Below, in pieces: positions 1 to 9,002 of a DNA stretch of 64,000 nucleotides (positions within the stretch are counted from its first letter, which is position 1; each line of letters begins with the position of its first letter). Location: positions 14,057 to 78,056 of the forward strand of contig JAEWOH010000063.1 in the NCBI GenBank assembly GCA_023460955.1. Reading direction: 5' to 3'. The notes under the pieces were generated by a model. The model ran no database searches and was not told the origin of the DNA. It saw only the letters and a list, made by a program, of their open reading frames with translations. The stretch is from Bacillota bacterium (GTDB taxonomy: Bacteria; Bacillota; Clostridia; Acetivibrionales; DSM-1351). The position numbers and the translations under genes were made by a program.

Positions 1-561
1 GGCTGTCTTTTGAAGAATAATGCGTACTTTGGTATGACTTCTACAAAAGCCTTTAATAGGATTACAGGTTCTTTGGATAAAGAACTGATTGATAAGAATG
101 ATATAGTAATTATTGAATTCGGAGGCAACGATTGTGACTATAACTGGTCAGAGGTTTCGGCCGATCCGGAAGCTGAACACCAGCCAAAGACCACAATTAC
201 TGCGTTCAAGAATTCTTTGCAGAATATTATTACGGTTTTCAAAGAAAAGGGAGTAACACCTATACTAATGAATCTTCCTCCTCTTGAGCCCGAGAAATAT
301 TTCAACTGGCTTTCAAAGGGCCTGAACAAAGAAAATATCCTCCACTTTCTGGGCGATGTAGCAAGGATATACAGATGGCAGGAAGCCTATAATAATGCCG
401 TGGAATGGGTTGCCAGACAAAATAGCTGCAGACTTATAAATGTAAGAGAGAACTTCCTGATAACTCAGAACTACAGTTCCCAGTTTTGCTCCGACGGAAT
501 ACATCCGAATGAGCGGGGACACAAAAAAATACTTGAAGCAATGCTTGAGTTTGCTTTTTAA
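1..561 (+). CDS. SGNH/GDSL-family hydrolase, 3' part only
   Basis: The open frame runs in from the left edge, so the amino end with the nucleophile serine block lies outside the window. The visible 186 residues show the SGNH block III motif GGND (near base 121) and, close to the carboxy end, a DGIHPN block carrying the catalytic Asp/His pair, with the usual alpha/beta spacing between them. SGNH enzymes are serine esterases or lipases acting on acyl or acetyl esters; the substrate cannot be told from this part. No secretion or anchoring signal can be assessed because the start is missing. The gene ends at TAA just before a strong hairpin shared with the convergent TPR gene. Confidence 0.85.
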   Translation, partial: GCLLKNNAYFGMTSTKAFNRITGSLDKELIDKNDIVIIEFGGNDCDYNWSEVSADPEAEHQPKTTITAFKNSLQNIITVFKEKGVTPILMNLPPLEPEKYFNWLSKGLNKENILHFLGDVARIYRWQEAYNNAVEWVARQNSCRLINVRENFLITQNYSSQFCSDGIHPNERGHKKILEAMLEFAF

Positions 562-566
562 TGAAA

Positions 567-616
567 AATACCGAGCAGTCCACAGATATAATACATACTA
601 TGTACCGCTCGGTATT
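567..616. terminator. Bidirectional terminator between convergent genes
   Basis: A perfect 10-bp inverted repeat (aataccgagc at 567-576, gctcggtatt at 607-616) is flanked by A-rich sequence on the left and T-rich sequence on the right. It can end transcription of the SGNH gene on the plus strand and of the TPR gene on the minus strand. Confidence 0.8.
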
Positions 617-635
617 ATATTTTTATTTATTAGTA

Positions 636-1337
636 TTACCGGCTTGTCAGTTCTGAAAGCTTATTGTCAATATCAGCTTTTGTAACTCCTGAAAGGTAGT
701 TGGGTTTGAGCTCCTGAGCCTTTTTCAGCATTTCAATTGCTTTTTCGCTGTCACCCTGCTTTTCAAGCACTAGAGCATAATCATAATATGCTTCGGGAAA
801 TTTAGGGCTTTGTGACATCAGTTTAGAGAAAACCTCATTCGCATTTCTCTGGTCGTCAAGCAGGTAGTATGTTTGTCCAAGATTATCAAGGATGACCCCG
901 CTGGTAGCATTGTAATCAAGGGCTTCAAGATTAAATCTCAGTGCTTTTTCCAGATCGCCCTTAAGGTTATATAAATACCCCAGACTTCCATAGATATTAG
1001 TATTTTTATAGGTCTTAATTGTATTTTCCAGGATTGAAATAGCCTCGTCCAGCTTACCTTGCTTCCAAAGGCATAGGGCGTAATTTGAATTAATATTATT
1101 AAGCTCGTTATTTGTCGCTTTCGGAGATCTTAGCTGTTCTTCAAATATTTTTGTAGCCTCATCAAGCCTTCCCTGCTTCAGAAGGAGGTATCCGTATGTA
1201 GTTACAACACTTCCTTTAGCAGCGCCTGATGTATATGCTTTTCCTAGATAATTCAAGGTTCCTTCTGTATTACCTGCAGCATAAGCACGGTTTGCTTTGA
1301 TAATGTAATAGGTTGATTTGAGTTTTCCAAATAGCAT
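636..1337 (-). CDS. Tetratricopeptide-repeat protein
   Basis: The 233-residue protein is made almost entirely of TPR-like helical pairs: repeated A/G-Y-x-L-x-x-Q-G-x-L-D-E-A blocks occur from about residue 45 to 210, for example KQGRLDEATKIFEEQL, KQGKLDEAISILENTI and KQGDSEKAIEMLKKA. TPR arrays are protein-interaction scaffolds. The amino end is mildly hydrophobic but is not a clear signal peptide, so a cytoplasmic location is likely. GGAGG stands five bases before the ATG. The gene is monocistronic and faces the SGNH gene across a shared terminator. No partner can be named from context. Confidence 0.8.
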   Translation of the reverse strand: MLFGKLKSTYYIIKANRAYAAGNTEGTLNYLGKAYTSGAAKGSVVTTYGYLLLKQGRLDEATKIFEEQLRSPKATNNELNNINSNYALCLWKQGKLDEAISILENTIKTYKNTNIYGSLGYLYNLKGDLEKALRFNLEALDYNATSGVILDNLGQTYYLLDDQRNANEVFSKLMSQSPKFPEAYYDYALVLEKQGDSEKAIEMLKKAQELKPNYLSGVTKADIDNKLSELTSR

Positions 1338-1510
1338 ATTGCCTCCACAGTAGTTACAGTTCTAAATAATTATATTAACCTTAACAATTTATCGAATTTA
1401 ATTATATCAAATAGTGTCCAAATGTACAGGTGTTTTGCTATAATAAGGATTGGTCAAATTAAGATTGATTAATAGGCATTTTACAATTTAATTACTATTG
1501 AGGTGCACAA

Positions 1511-2524
1511 ATGGAATATGATATTCATATTAAAAAAGCGGTATTACATATTTTAGATACAAGTATTAATTTTCCGGTATACTCAAACAGTGAGCTGGAG
1601 CTTAACGGTGAGATTTCAGAATTCCTTGAAAAGCATATCGCTAAGATACTTGAAGACCCAAATCTCAAAAAGGCTCAGTTTATAGGACAGGTAAATTCTG
1701 CACGAGATATATGTGCAGCAGTTAAAAATGATGAAAACTGCTTTCTGGAAGCCAGCAGTGCTCTAGGTGAAATGATTTTTGAAATAATGCGGAAAAATGT
1801 TGAGATCACACCTGCAGACCTGATATGCTGTTTGTTTTATATAAATAATGAACAGTTTTTAGGGATATTAAAGCTAAATTATAAAACAGGCTTTACTCAT
1901 TATGTAAATCAGCTTGAGGAAGGGACAAGCAATTCTATCATTAGGCATAAGACTTTGCTCCCATCTGATGGGCAGAAAGTGGACGAAGCCGTACTAATTA
2001 GCATGGAAACAGGTCATCTTAAGCTGCTGGAAAAGCTTTATGAAATAAATGGGGCTAAAGAATTTTATTTGTCTCAATATATTTTTAATTGCTCTACAGA
2101 CTTATCAGATAATCAGAAACTAAAAATAATTGACAATGTAACTAAGAAAATAAATAAGAAGTATTATGATGAAGATTTTGAAAAGGTTGCAAAGCTAAAA
2201 AAGGCAGTTTCGGATAGCATAGAAGAGAACAAGGAAATAAGAGTGGAGGCATTAGCCGAGGAAATATTCGAAACCAATCTGGCAGTAAGGGAAGAATATA
2301 TTCAGGAAATTCAAAAAGCAGGACTTAAAGATGAGCCCATTGAAATTCCTGAAAAAATAGCAGAAAAGAAATTTAAAACCCATAGAATAAAAACAGATAC
2401 AGGTATAGAAATCAACTTCCCTTTAAGCTACTACGACAATAGGGAAATGATAGAATTCTTTAATAATCCTGACGGATCAATCTCTATAGTAATCAAGAAT
2501 GTAAGCAAGATTATGAATAAATAG
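1511..2524 (+). CDS. Nucleoid-associated protein, NdpA/YejK-like (37-kDa family)
   Basis: This 337-residue soluble protein opens with the I-H-I-L-D pattern typical of the NdpA family (MEYDIHIKKAVLHILDTS) and has the family's mixed helical middle and its carboxy end with short beta strands (IEINFPLSYYDNREM, then DGSISIVIKNVSKI). Length fits the 37-kDa family. Members associate with the nucleoid and are poorly understood biochemically. AGGTG precedes the ATG. The stop codon is directly adjacent to the stop of the convergent gene on the minus strand, leaving no room for a terminator between them. Assignment is by recalled family appearance. Confidence 0.72.
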   Translation: MEYDIHIKKAVLHILDTSINFPVYSNSELELNGEISEFLEKHIAKILEDPNLKKAQFIGQVNSARDICAAVKNDENCFLEASSALGEMIFEIMRKNVEITPADLICCLFYINNEQFLGILKLNYKTGFTHYVNQLEEGTSNSIIRHKTLLPSDGQKVDEAVLISMETGHLKLLEKLYEINGAKEFYLSQYIFNCSTDLSDNQKLKIIDNVTKKINKKYYDEDFEKVAKLKKAVSDSIEENKEIRVEALAEEIFETNLAVREEYIQEIQKAGLKDEPIEIPEKIAEKKFKTHRIKTDTGIEINFPLSYYDNREMIEFFNNPDGSISIVIKNVSKIMNK

Positions 2525-4351
2525 TTACTTCCTGTGCTTTTCATTAAGGTTTGAAGATATAAACGGCGGCAGATACTTTTTCCATAGAGGTTCTGCCTCG
2601 GAGTACTTGTAGGTGGATATTTTTTCATACAGCCACGCCCTGTCAAAGGTACCTCCCTTTAGAGATATGTTTAGAGGATTAGCATTTTTTCCCTTGAGCA
2701 GGTTACAGCCATCAGAATAAACCGTATACTGGAGACCTGACGCTTCAAGTATTGTAGGTGAAATATCCAGGAAGGATGCTACAATAGAGCTCTCATAGTG
2801 CTTTTGCTGAGTTGGGGTAATGATAAACAGAGGAACGAATTCAAAATACCTGTCACCCTCAATAAAGGATGCCTGTGCAAAATCTTCTGAATTAATATTT
2901 GGCGTATGGTCTCCATAAATTATTACATAGGTGTTTGGGAAGGTCCTTTGAACCTCTTCTACATAATTTTTTATTGATTCATCAACATAGCTGAAGGAGT
3001 TGTAATAGTTTTTTACCAGCTCGTTCTCCATATCGTCATAGCTTGAGTTATTGTAATAATTTCGAGCACTTTCAAAGGGGCCGTGGCTCGTCATAGTTAT
3101 GATATAGGAAACAAACGGTTCCCTTGTTTTCTTCATTTTATCCAAGGCAAAGGAAAACACCTTGTCATCAGGTGCACCCCAACCCTCATCTTCATAGTTC
3201 ATTGAGCTTATATCATAGTACTTGTTGAATCCCATTTTCGAGAGCGCAATATTTCTGTTGTAAAATGTCCCCACATTTCCATGAAAAGCCATAGTGTCAT
3301 AAGATGAGCCTGACAACTTTGATATAAAGGAGTTTGGATACTCATATGAGGTTAATTTTATTGCAGGAAAAGAGTCAAGAGGTTCTAAGCTGTTAATAAC
3401 AGAAAACTCGGTATCCGAAGTACCTCCGCCCTGATGATAGCTCAAGGTATAGGGATAATATACACTTTCCTTTGTCAGCGAATTCAAATAGGGCATCACA
3501 AAGGAATCCTTGTACTTTTGACGTACAATATTTGCATCCATGGATTCTACTTGAATAATTACAAAATTAGGTTTCTTTTGATTATTAACTGATGTAATCC
3601 CAGGACCGTTAGGCGTTATATTGTTGCTGTTTGTCTGCTTGTTTCCGTAATGCAGCTGTTCAATCAGCTTGGTTTCACTGTAATTTTTTATTATATTAAC
3701 TGCACTATTAGCTAATGTTCCGTAACGTTCAACAATTTCTGTCTCACCAGTATATCTGTCATCCATGTACTGAACTAATGACCTGTTTTGATAATAGTTA
3801 TCCGTTTCCACGAACATCAGTATTAACAGAGATATTAAGAGCATTGCATATTTTATTAACGGCGCAGAGAATTTTCTACACTCCTTCTTAAAGAACTTTA
3901 AGAAAATATAGAGAGCAAAGGGGGCATCTAGAAAAACCACTAATAGCTGTGCACTTTTCGGATTAGCCAGATGTGTTGCTGATATCAAAGCTTCCTTGAA
4001 AAGCGATATCCACTGCAAGAAATGTAAATAACTGTGATAATACAAAAAATAAGATATATTCGTAAAACAATATATGCCTTGAGCAACCATTAAAAATAGG
4101 AATAAGTATCTTGACCTAATGCTTAAAATTATTATAAAAATTGAAACACTGCATAACAAAGTAAACCAAAACTTATAAATCAATACTTCTCTGGTAGCCT
4201 GTGGTATCAGAAAGGTATTGTAAAGACTTAATTTTAAAGCATTGAACAATAAAAATAGAACTATCGCGAAGAATACTTTTCTATAGTCTTTATCTTTGAA
4301 TGCTGTTTGGACATTTTTTATGTTTTGAATTAAAAAGTTCTTAAGCATCAA
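2525..4351 (-). CDS. LtaS-like phosphoglycerol transferase / membrane sulfatase-fold protein
   Basis: The first ~190 residues hold about five hydrophobic membrane segments, followed by a linker and an extracellular sulfatase/alkaline-phosphatase-fold domain (about residues 260-570). Visible active-site elements are the metal-binding IQVESMD, the nucleophile threonine in GGGTSDTEF, and GDHTPN near the carboxy end. This is the layout of lipoteichoic acid synthases and related phosphoglycerol transferases, which move glycerol-phosphate from phosphatidylglycerol onto a surface acceptor. The frame begins at TTG (4349-4351) immediately followed by ATG. The AAAGGA ribosome site overlaps the stop of the upstream CapA-like gene, so the two are probably co-transcribed and translationally coupled. 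True acceptor unknown. Confidence 0.85.
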   Translation of the reverse strand: MMLKNFLIQNIKNVQTAFKDKDYRKVFFAIVLFLLFNALKLSLYNTFLIPQATREVLIYKFWFTLLCSVSIFIIILSIRSRYLFLFLMVAQGIYCFTNISYFLYYHSYLHFLQWISLFKEALISATHLANPKSAQLLVVFLDAPFALYIFLKFFKKECRKFSAPLIKYAMLLISLLILMFVETDNYYQNRSLVQYMDDRYTGETEIVERYGTLANSAVNIIKNYSETKLIEQLHYGNKQTNSNNITPNGPGITSVNNQKKPNFVIIQVESMDANIVRQKYKDSFVMPYLNSLTKESVYYPYTLSYHQGGGTSDTEFSVINSLEPLDSFPAIKLTSYEYPNSFISKLSGSSYDTMAFHGNVGTFYNRNIALSKMGFNKYYDISSMNYEDEGWGAPDDKVFSFALDKMKKTREPFVSYIITMTSHGPFESARNYYNNSSYDDMENELVKNYYNSFSYVDESIKNYVEEVQRTFPNTYVIIYGDHTPNINSEDFAQASFIEGDRYFEFVPLFIITPTQQKHYESSIVASFLDISPTILEASGLQYTVYSDGCNLLKGKNANPLNISLKGGTFDRAWLYEKISTYKYSEAEPLWKKYLPPFISSNLNEKHRK

Positions 4352-4367
4352 CTTGCTGATGTTCCTT

Positions 4368-5918
4368 TCACTTCATTTTTGCCATTATTCCCATAGTATT
4401 TTTATATGATTGTTTTATATAAGCCCGATTGTTATTATTTATGAATTTACCGGATATATCAGGTTCCGGAATTGGAATTATTTTAAATACAGGCCTGTTA
4501 TTTGCATAGTATTTATCCACCCAGGTAGGGATATAGCTTACATCTTTTATTATTGTACCCTTTTTGGGGTCTTTTTCCAACTGGAGATTTACAATTACAC
4601 CATCTTCTGTAAAAACCTTATTTGGACGGTTAGCCTTGTCAACTCGTCTGTACCCGGATATGAAATTTCCCATTGAATAAATTATAAATTTATCCTTGCC
4701 GTTTATCTTAACAATTTCGGATTTTTGGACTACATGAGGATGGGAACCCAAAATTATGTCCGCGCCCCATGTGAGGAGTTTTTGTGCAAGTTGTTTTTGG
4801 TGGATATTTGGTTCTCGTTGGTACTCAGTCCCCCAATGGACTACTACGATTACTGCATCTGCGCTGGCGGCTTTTACGGCTTTAATATCCTTTTGCATCT
4901 GAAGCTCGTCAATAGGGCTTAGATATGTATTTTTTTGTGAGAGGCTCAGTTTTTTGTCAGCACCGTTATATAAACCGGAATAGGCCAATATGCCGAGTTT
5001 TATGCCGTTGACATCTTTTATCACGTATTTATTCTTCCCGTTTGTTGAGCTTCCGATGTTAATCATTTTATTTTTACCTATCATCTCAATAGTCCTTTTA
5101 AGACCATTTATTCCTCTGTCAAGACAATGGTTGTTGGCTGATGACAATATATCAAAACCTGACCATGACAGTGCAGATAGTATGGAATCAGGTGTATTGA
5201 AGCTGGGATAGCTTGTATACCCTGTTTTTGGCCCTGCAGTTACAGTCTCAAAGTTACCGATGGTAAGATCTGACTTTGAAAGGTAAGGTTTGACGTATTC
5301 GAGGAAGCCTGTAAAATCATATGTGCCGGTTTTGGGAGAAAATGCATTGTTAAGGTTGCCTTGATGCGCCATAATATCTCCAACAGCTGATATTGTTACT
5401 GTCGCAGGCTTATCGGAACCTGAACCTTCAGGATTCTTAACGTTGTTCTCTGGAGTGGGTACAGGTGCTGCTGTGTCGACAGCAGGGGTTCCACCCGGAT
5501 TTCCAGACATACTGCCATCTTCGGGACTGGTCGCTTCAGAGGGAGAGGATGTTGAGGGAGCTGTACCTGAAGTAATTTCAGTCGAAGAAGTTGAAGCATT
5601 TGTCCCCTGTGAGGAAGTATTTTTTGTGTCAGTGGTTTGTCCTGCAGCGCCCTGAATTTGGCTTTCCTGAGCTGAAGTCGGTTGGTTTGCACTTGACCCG
5701 GATGCTGTTCCTGCACTTTGTGATGCTGTTGTTGCCGTCTGTTCAGCGGCGGTTTGGGATGCTTGCGATACCTGCTGCGTTTGTGTGTTCATCGCTGCAA
5801 TACCGAAGCTGTTCATATCACTGAAAGCAAATATTATAGATGTGCTTCCCAGCAAAATGCAGCACATGATACTTAAAACAATAAAAGTATGTTTAAAAAG
5901 ACGAATTTTAGTATTCAT
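4368..5918 (-). CDS. CapA-family (poly-gamma-glutamate synthesis type) surface protein
   Basis: 516 residues in three parts. There is an amino-terminal hydrophobic segment (about 11-32) acting as signal or anchor, then a low-complexity Ser/Thr/Gln/Ala/Pro-rich linker (about 42-170), then a CapA domain (about 172-500) of the calcineurin-like phosphoesterase fold. The domain shows VGDIMAH, NFET, SANNHCLDRG, VVHWGTEY and LGSHPHVVQ, the metal-binding blocks of this family. CapA proteins belong to capsule and polyglutamate systems, but stand-alone clostridial copies have no proven function. No capB/capC is present. AGGAAGG lies about 12 bases before the ATG. It heads an operon with the LtaS-like gene, pointing to an envelope polymer role (inference). 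Confidence 0.85.
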   Translation of the reverse strand: MNTKIRLFKHTFIVLSIMCCILLGSTSIIFAFSDMNSFGIAAMNTQTQQVSQASQTAAEQTATTASQSAGTASGSSANQPTSAQESQIQGAAGQTTDTKNTSSQGTNASTSSTEITSGTAPSTSSPSEATSPEDGSMSGNPGGTPAVDTAAPVPTPENNVKNPEGSGSDKPATVTISAVGDIMAHQGNLNNAFSPKTGTYDFTGFLEYVKPYLSKSDLTIGNFETVTAGPKTGYTSYPSFNTPDSILSALSWSGFDILSSANNHCLDRGINGLKRTIEMIGKNKMINIGSSTNGKNKYVIKDVNGIKLGILAYSGLYNGADKKLSLSQKNTYLSPIDELQMQKDIKAVKAASADAVIVVVHWGTEYQREPNIHQKQLAQKLLTWGADIILGSHPHVVQKSEIVKINGKDKFIIYSMGNFISGYRRVDKANRPNKVFTEDGVIVNLQLEKDPKKGTIIKDVSYIPTWVDKYYANNRPVFKIIPIPEPDISGKFINNNNRAYIKQSYKNTMGIMAKMK

Positions 5919-6008
5919 TTTTAATATGTACCTTCCTAATTACAGAAAAATTATTATAAACTATAAATAAGACTATATCATAAATTAGCATTTATATGGT
6001 ATACAAAA

Positions 6009-6078
6009 TGAGATTTAAACAATTTAATTTTTTATGATATTGAGGTTTAACCCTTCTATTCTTGTAATGAGGTTTAAC
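6009..6078 (+). repeat. Three short direct repeats upstream of deoB
   Basis: TGAGGTTTAAC occurs at 6041-6051 and 6068-6078 (27 bases apart), with a related TGAGATTTAAA at 6009-6019. They lie in the divergent capA-like/deoB intergenic region, where a direct-repeat regulator site would be expected. No known regulator is recognised. Confidence 0.4.
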
Positions 6079-6141
6079 TCTGTGATAAATTGGTATTAAT
6101 AATAGGAGATTTATTTTTACAAATTACGGAGGATTTGATAT

Positions 6142-7320
6142 ATGGCGGATATAAATAGAGTAATTCTAATTGTACTGGACAGTGTGGGCGTTGGAGAACT
6201 TCCCGATGCAGCGGATTATGGTGATGAAGGCAGCAATACTCTAGGAAATATAGTTAAAAACTGTGGAGGAATAAAACTTCCAAATATGGCTGAGCTTGGA
6301 CTTGGAAAAATTGACGGAATAGATTATTTGCCGGTACCTAATAAAATAACAGGAAGTTACGGGCGAATGTCAGAGGTGTCAAAAGGTAAGGATACCATTA
6401 CAGGCCATTGGGAAATTTCCGGGCTTCAGCTTGAACAGCCTTTCCCAACTTACCCCAACGGATTTTCTTCTGAAATCATAGAGCAATTTCAGCAGCTTAC
6501 GGGAAGAGAAGTGCTGGGAAACTGTGTGGCATCAGGCACAGAAATAATAGAAAAATACGGAGAAGAGCACCTTCGGACGGGCAAGCTGATAGTTTACACC
6601 TCGGCTGACAGTGTATTCCAGATTGCAGCGCACGAAGAGATTGTTCCCATTGATGAACTGTATAAAATTTGTCAGATAGCAAGAGATATGCTTCAAGGAA
6701 AAAATATGGTAGGCCGTGTAATTGCCCGTCCCTTCATAGGACAGCCCGGCAGCTTTTCAAGAACTGCTAACAGAAGGGATTTTTCAGCTGAGCCCATAAC
6801 TGACACAATACTAGACAAGCTGCAGCAAAAGGGCTTTGATGTGATTGCAGTCGGAAAGATCGAAGATATATTCTCTGGAAAGGGCATTACCGTTGCCGAA
6901 CACACAAAAAGCAATATGAATGGTGTTGACGTCACTTTGAAATATATGAGGGAAAACAATAGAGGCTTGATTTTTACAAATCTCGTGGACTTTGATATGG
7001 TTTTCGGTCATAGAAATAATCCCGAGGGCTACAAACAGGCACTGGAAGAGTTTGATGCCAGACTCCCGGAAATTTTTTCGGCAATGAGGGATGAGGATTT
7101 ACTGATAATTACTGCTGACCACGGCTGTGACCCCACAACGCCGAGCACTGATCATTCAAGGGAGCATGTACCTGTTGTTTTGTACGGAAAAAATATCAGG
7201 GAGGATGTAAACGTAGGCACAAGAAGAACCTTTGCTGACCTGGCAAGCACTGTAGCAGAAGTATTTGGAATTGAGAATGTATTTCCAGGCAGGAGTTTTT
7301 ACGGGCAGATAAAAAAGTAA
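6142..7320 (+). CDS. deoB: Phosphopentomutase
   Basis: 392 residues, the normal length. The enzyme interconverts (deoxy)ribose-1-phosphate and (deoxy)ribose-5-phosphate, linking nucleoside phosphorolysis to the pentose pathway. It is a cytoplasmic alkaline-phosphatase-superfamily protein with two Mn ions. Visible metal and active-site blocks are LDSVGVGELPDA (residues 11-22), the phosphorylated Thr region GKDTITGHWE (about 82-91), DFDMVFGHRNN (about 278-288) and ITADHGCDPTTPSTDHSREHVP (two metal blocks near 320-340). GGAGG precedes the ATG by about eight bases. No other nucleoside-salvage gene is adjacent; the only functional relative in the window is deoC at 45.9 kb, which sits in a sugar operon. 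Confidence 0.97.
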   Translation: MADINRVILIVLDSVGVGELPDAADYGDEGSNTLGNIVKNCGGIKLPNMAELGLGKIDGIDYLPVPNKITGSYGRMSEVSKGKDTITGHWEISGLQLEQPFPTYPNGFSSEIIEQFQQLTGREVLGNCVASGTEIIEKYGEEHLRTGKLIVYTSADSVFQIAAHEEIVPIDELYKICQIARDMLQGKNMVGRVIARPFIGQPGSFSRTANRRDFSAEPITDTILDKLQQKGFDVIAVGKIEDIFSGKGITVAEHTKSNMNGVDVTLKYMRENNRGLIFTNLVDFDMVFGHRNNPEGYKQALEEFDARLPEIFSAMRDEDLLIITADHGCDPTTPSTDHSREHVPVVLYGKNIREDVNVGTRRTFADLASTVAEVFGIENVFPGRSFYGQIKK

Positions 7321-7514
7321 TAGGTATAGTTATAATAAAGTCCTTTATAGAAATTTATATATTAGATTTATTTATATATCAAGTTGATTTTATCCGAGAG
7401 CTAAAGTATTATATAAATAAAGCAGCTGCTATTGTTTTTAAATAAGTAATCTTAAAGTAATCTAAAAATTAATTCCTTATATATTTTATGAGGATTACTA
7501 CAATTACAATTGAA

Positions 7515-7700
7515 TATTTATATACAGATATCGGAAGCAGGTTTGAGCCCTGCACGGTCCCGCCGCTGTATTGGAAGAGTTCTCCAAGAAATACCACTGG
7601 TATCTTACCGGGAAGGTTTGGAGAGTGATGACGCCTAAGTCAGAATACCTGTCTGTATCCGGAAAAGTTAGCCTTTTCCATGCACTATAACTCTACGAGC
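7515..7700 (+). promoter_or_regulatory. Cobalamin (adenosylcobalamin-class) riboswitch
   Basis: The conserved blocks appear in order: GCAGGTTTGAGCC..TGCACGGTCCCGCCGCTGTA (around 7536-7570), the ACCACTGGT block (7592-7602), CCGGGAAGG (7608-7617), then GATGACGCCTAAGTCAGAATACCTG (7627-7650). A closing P1 helix can form between 7522-7528 (atacaga) and 7652-7658 (tctgtat). Downstream hairpins (7661-7679 and 7691-7707) and a terminator at 7809-7843 make up the expression platform. It precedes btuFCD-cobUS, so bound cobalamin is expected to shut down corrinoid uptake and salvage. Confidence 0.93.
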
Positions 7701-7808
7701 GATAGAGGAGGTGATTGAGAATTTATATTATTTTTAAAGAAAATGTAAATTCCCTAGAATTCAGGTATTTATATTAACTACAAGATAAAACCTTTGAATT
7801 TGCAATTA

Positions 7809-7843
7809 CCCCTTAAACATTGTATGTGTTTAGGGGGCTTTTT
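7809..7843 (+). terminator. Riboswitch-controlled intrinsic terminator
   Basis: The stem ccccttaaaca/tgtttagggg has one bulged base and is followed by gctttttac. It lies about 50 bases before the btuF start and is the likely off-state of the cobalamin riboswitch. Confidence 0.8.
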
Positions 7844-7891
7844 ACGTTTGAAAACAATTAAATTTAAAGAGAAATATCGGAGGACTTAACT

Positions 7892-8944
7892 ATGAAAACT
7901 AAACTATTATCTTTACTTATGGCTGCTTTGCTTTTAGTGGGCATTTTAGCAGGCTGTGGTCAGCAAAATAACAATTCTGAAAGCACTGCGGGAAATACGG
8001 CAGCTCAAGCAACAATATCAGCCGCCGATGAAACAAAACAGACTAACAGCGCGGCAACAGCTGACGCAACAATAGAAAATGCAGTTAAATATCCATTGGT
8101 TTTAACCGATGCAAGCGGGACGCAGGTTACAATAAATTCAAAGCCCACAAAGATTGTCAGTCTGCCCCTTGGAATCTGTGAAATGCTCCTTTCAGTTACA
8201 GACAAAAGCGAAATTGCAGCGATGACTTATTATGTTGATGATCCAATTGTGTCAAATATTGCAGATGAGGCTAAAGGTGTAGGACAGAGACTTGATTTCA
8301 ATGCCGAAAAAATACTTGCCTTGCAGCCTGACCTGGTTATTGTAGATACCTGGCAGGATGCTAATATCGTAAAACAGCTGAGGGATGCAAAGATTAACGT
8401 ATTTGTATCAATTGCTCCGGTAAATGTGGATCAGCAGAAGGAACTGCTTAAGCTTTTAGGGAATATAACAGATAATAAAGCAAAGGCGGACGAAGTTATC
8501 AACTGGATGGATACAAAGCTAAAAGCAGTATCCGACAAGCTTTCCGGACTTAAGGAAGAGCAGAAACTTACCATTATAGATTATAGTGAAATGTCTACAA
8601 CAAGTGGCAAGGGTACAAACTTTGACGATGTCGTTACAAGAGCAGGGCTTATAAATCCTGTGTCAAAGGAGGGGTTAACCGGTTGGCCTCAACTTTCTAA
8701 AGAGATGATAGTTCAGTATAATCCCGATTTAATATGCCTGCCTTCCTGGTACTATGATAATAAAGTCAGCTTCAAATCACTTTCAGAGTCAATATTTGGT
8801 GATAAATCTCTTGCGGGAGTAAAAGCTGTAAAAAATAAAAAGTTGATTTCAGTACCTCATAACCACATAAGTTCTACATCACAGTATGCGGTTCTGGCAG
8901 TTGAGGATTTGGCCAAGGCTGCATACCCCGAATTGTTCAAATAA
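7892..8944 (+). CDS. btuF: Corrinoid ABC transporter substrate-binding lipoprotein
   Basis: 350 residues with a lipoprotein signal peptide and lipobox LAGC at about residues 19-22, then an Ala/Thr/Asn-rich tether and a periplasmic-binding-protein class III domain (about 70-350). PTKIVSLPLGICEML is the usual start of the first lobe, and LQPDLVIVDTWQD and YNPDLICLP are class III signatures. These proteins capture cobalamin, haem or siderophores; the riboswitch and downstream cobU-cobS point to cobalamin or cobinamide. The cell-surface lipoprotein delivers ligand to BtuC-BtuD. GGAGG stands seven bases before the ATG. Confidence 0.9.
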   Translation: MKTKLLSLLMAALLLVGILAGCGQQNNNSESTAGNTAAQATISAADETKQTNSAATADATIENAVKYPLVLTDASGTQVTINSKPTKIVSLPLGICEMLLSVTDKSEIAAMTYYVDDPIVSNIADEAKGVGQRLDFNAEKILALQPDLVIVDTWQDANIVKQLRDAKINVFVSIAPVNVDQQKELLKLLGNITDNKAKADEVINWMDTKLKAVSDKLSGLKEEQKLTIIDYSEMSTTSGKGTNFDDVVTRAGLINPVSKEGLTGWPQLSKEMIVQYNPDLICLPSWYYDNKVSFKSLSESIFGDKSLAGVKAVKNKKLISVPHNHISSTSQYAVLAVEDLAKAAYPELFK

Positions 8945-9002
8945 GCAGCTTGAGTTTATAGGCGTAAGTTAAGTAAGTAAACTAGTATTGTGGGGGTACA
9001 TC

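Noticed and set aside
5396..5716. 106-codon minus-strand frame rich in Gln/Leu within the CapA-like gene
   Set aside because: It is an alternate frame of the low-complexity linker, which stays open because of the repeated codons.
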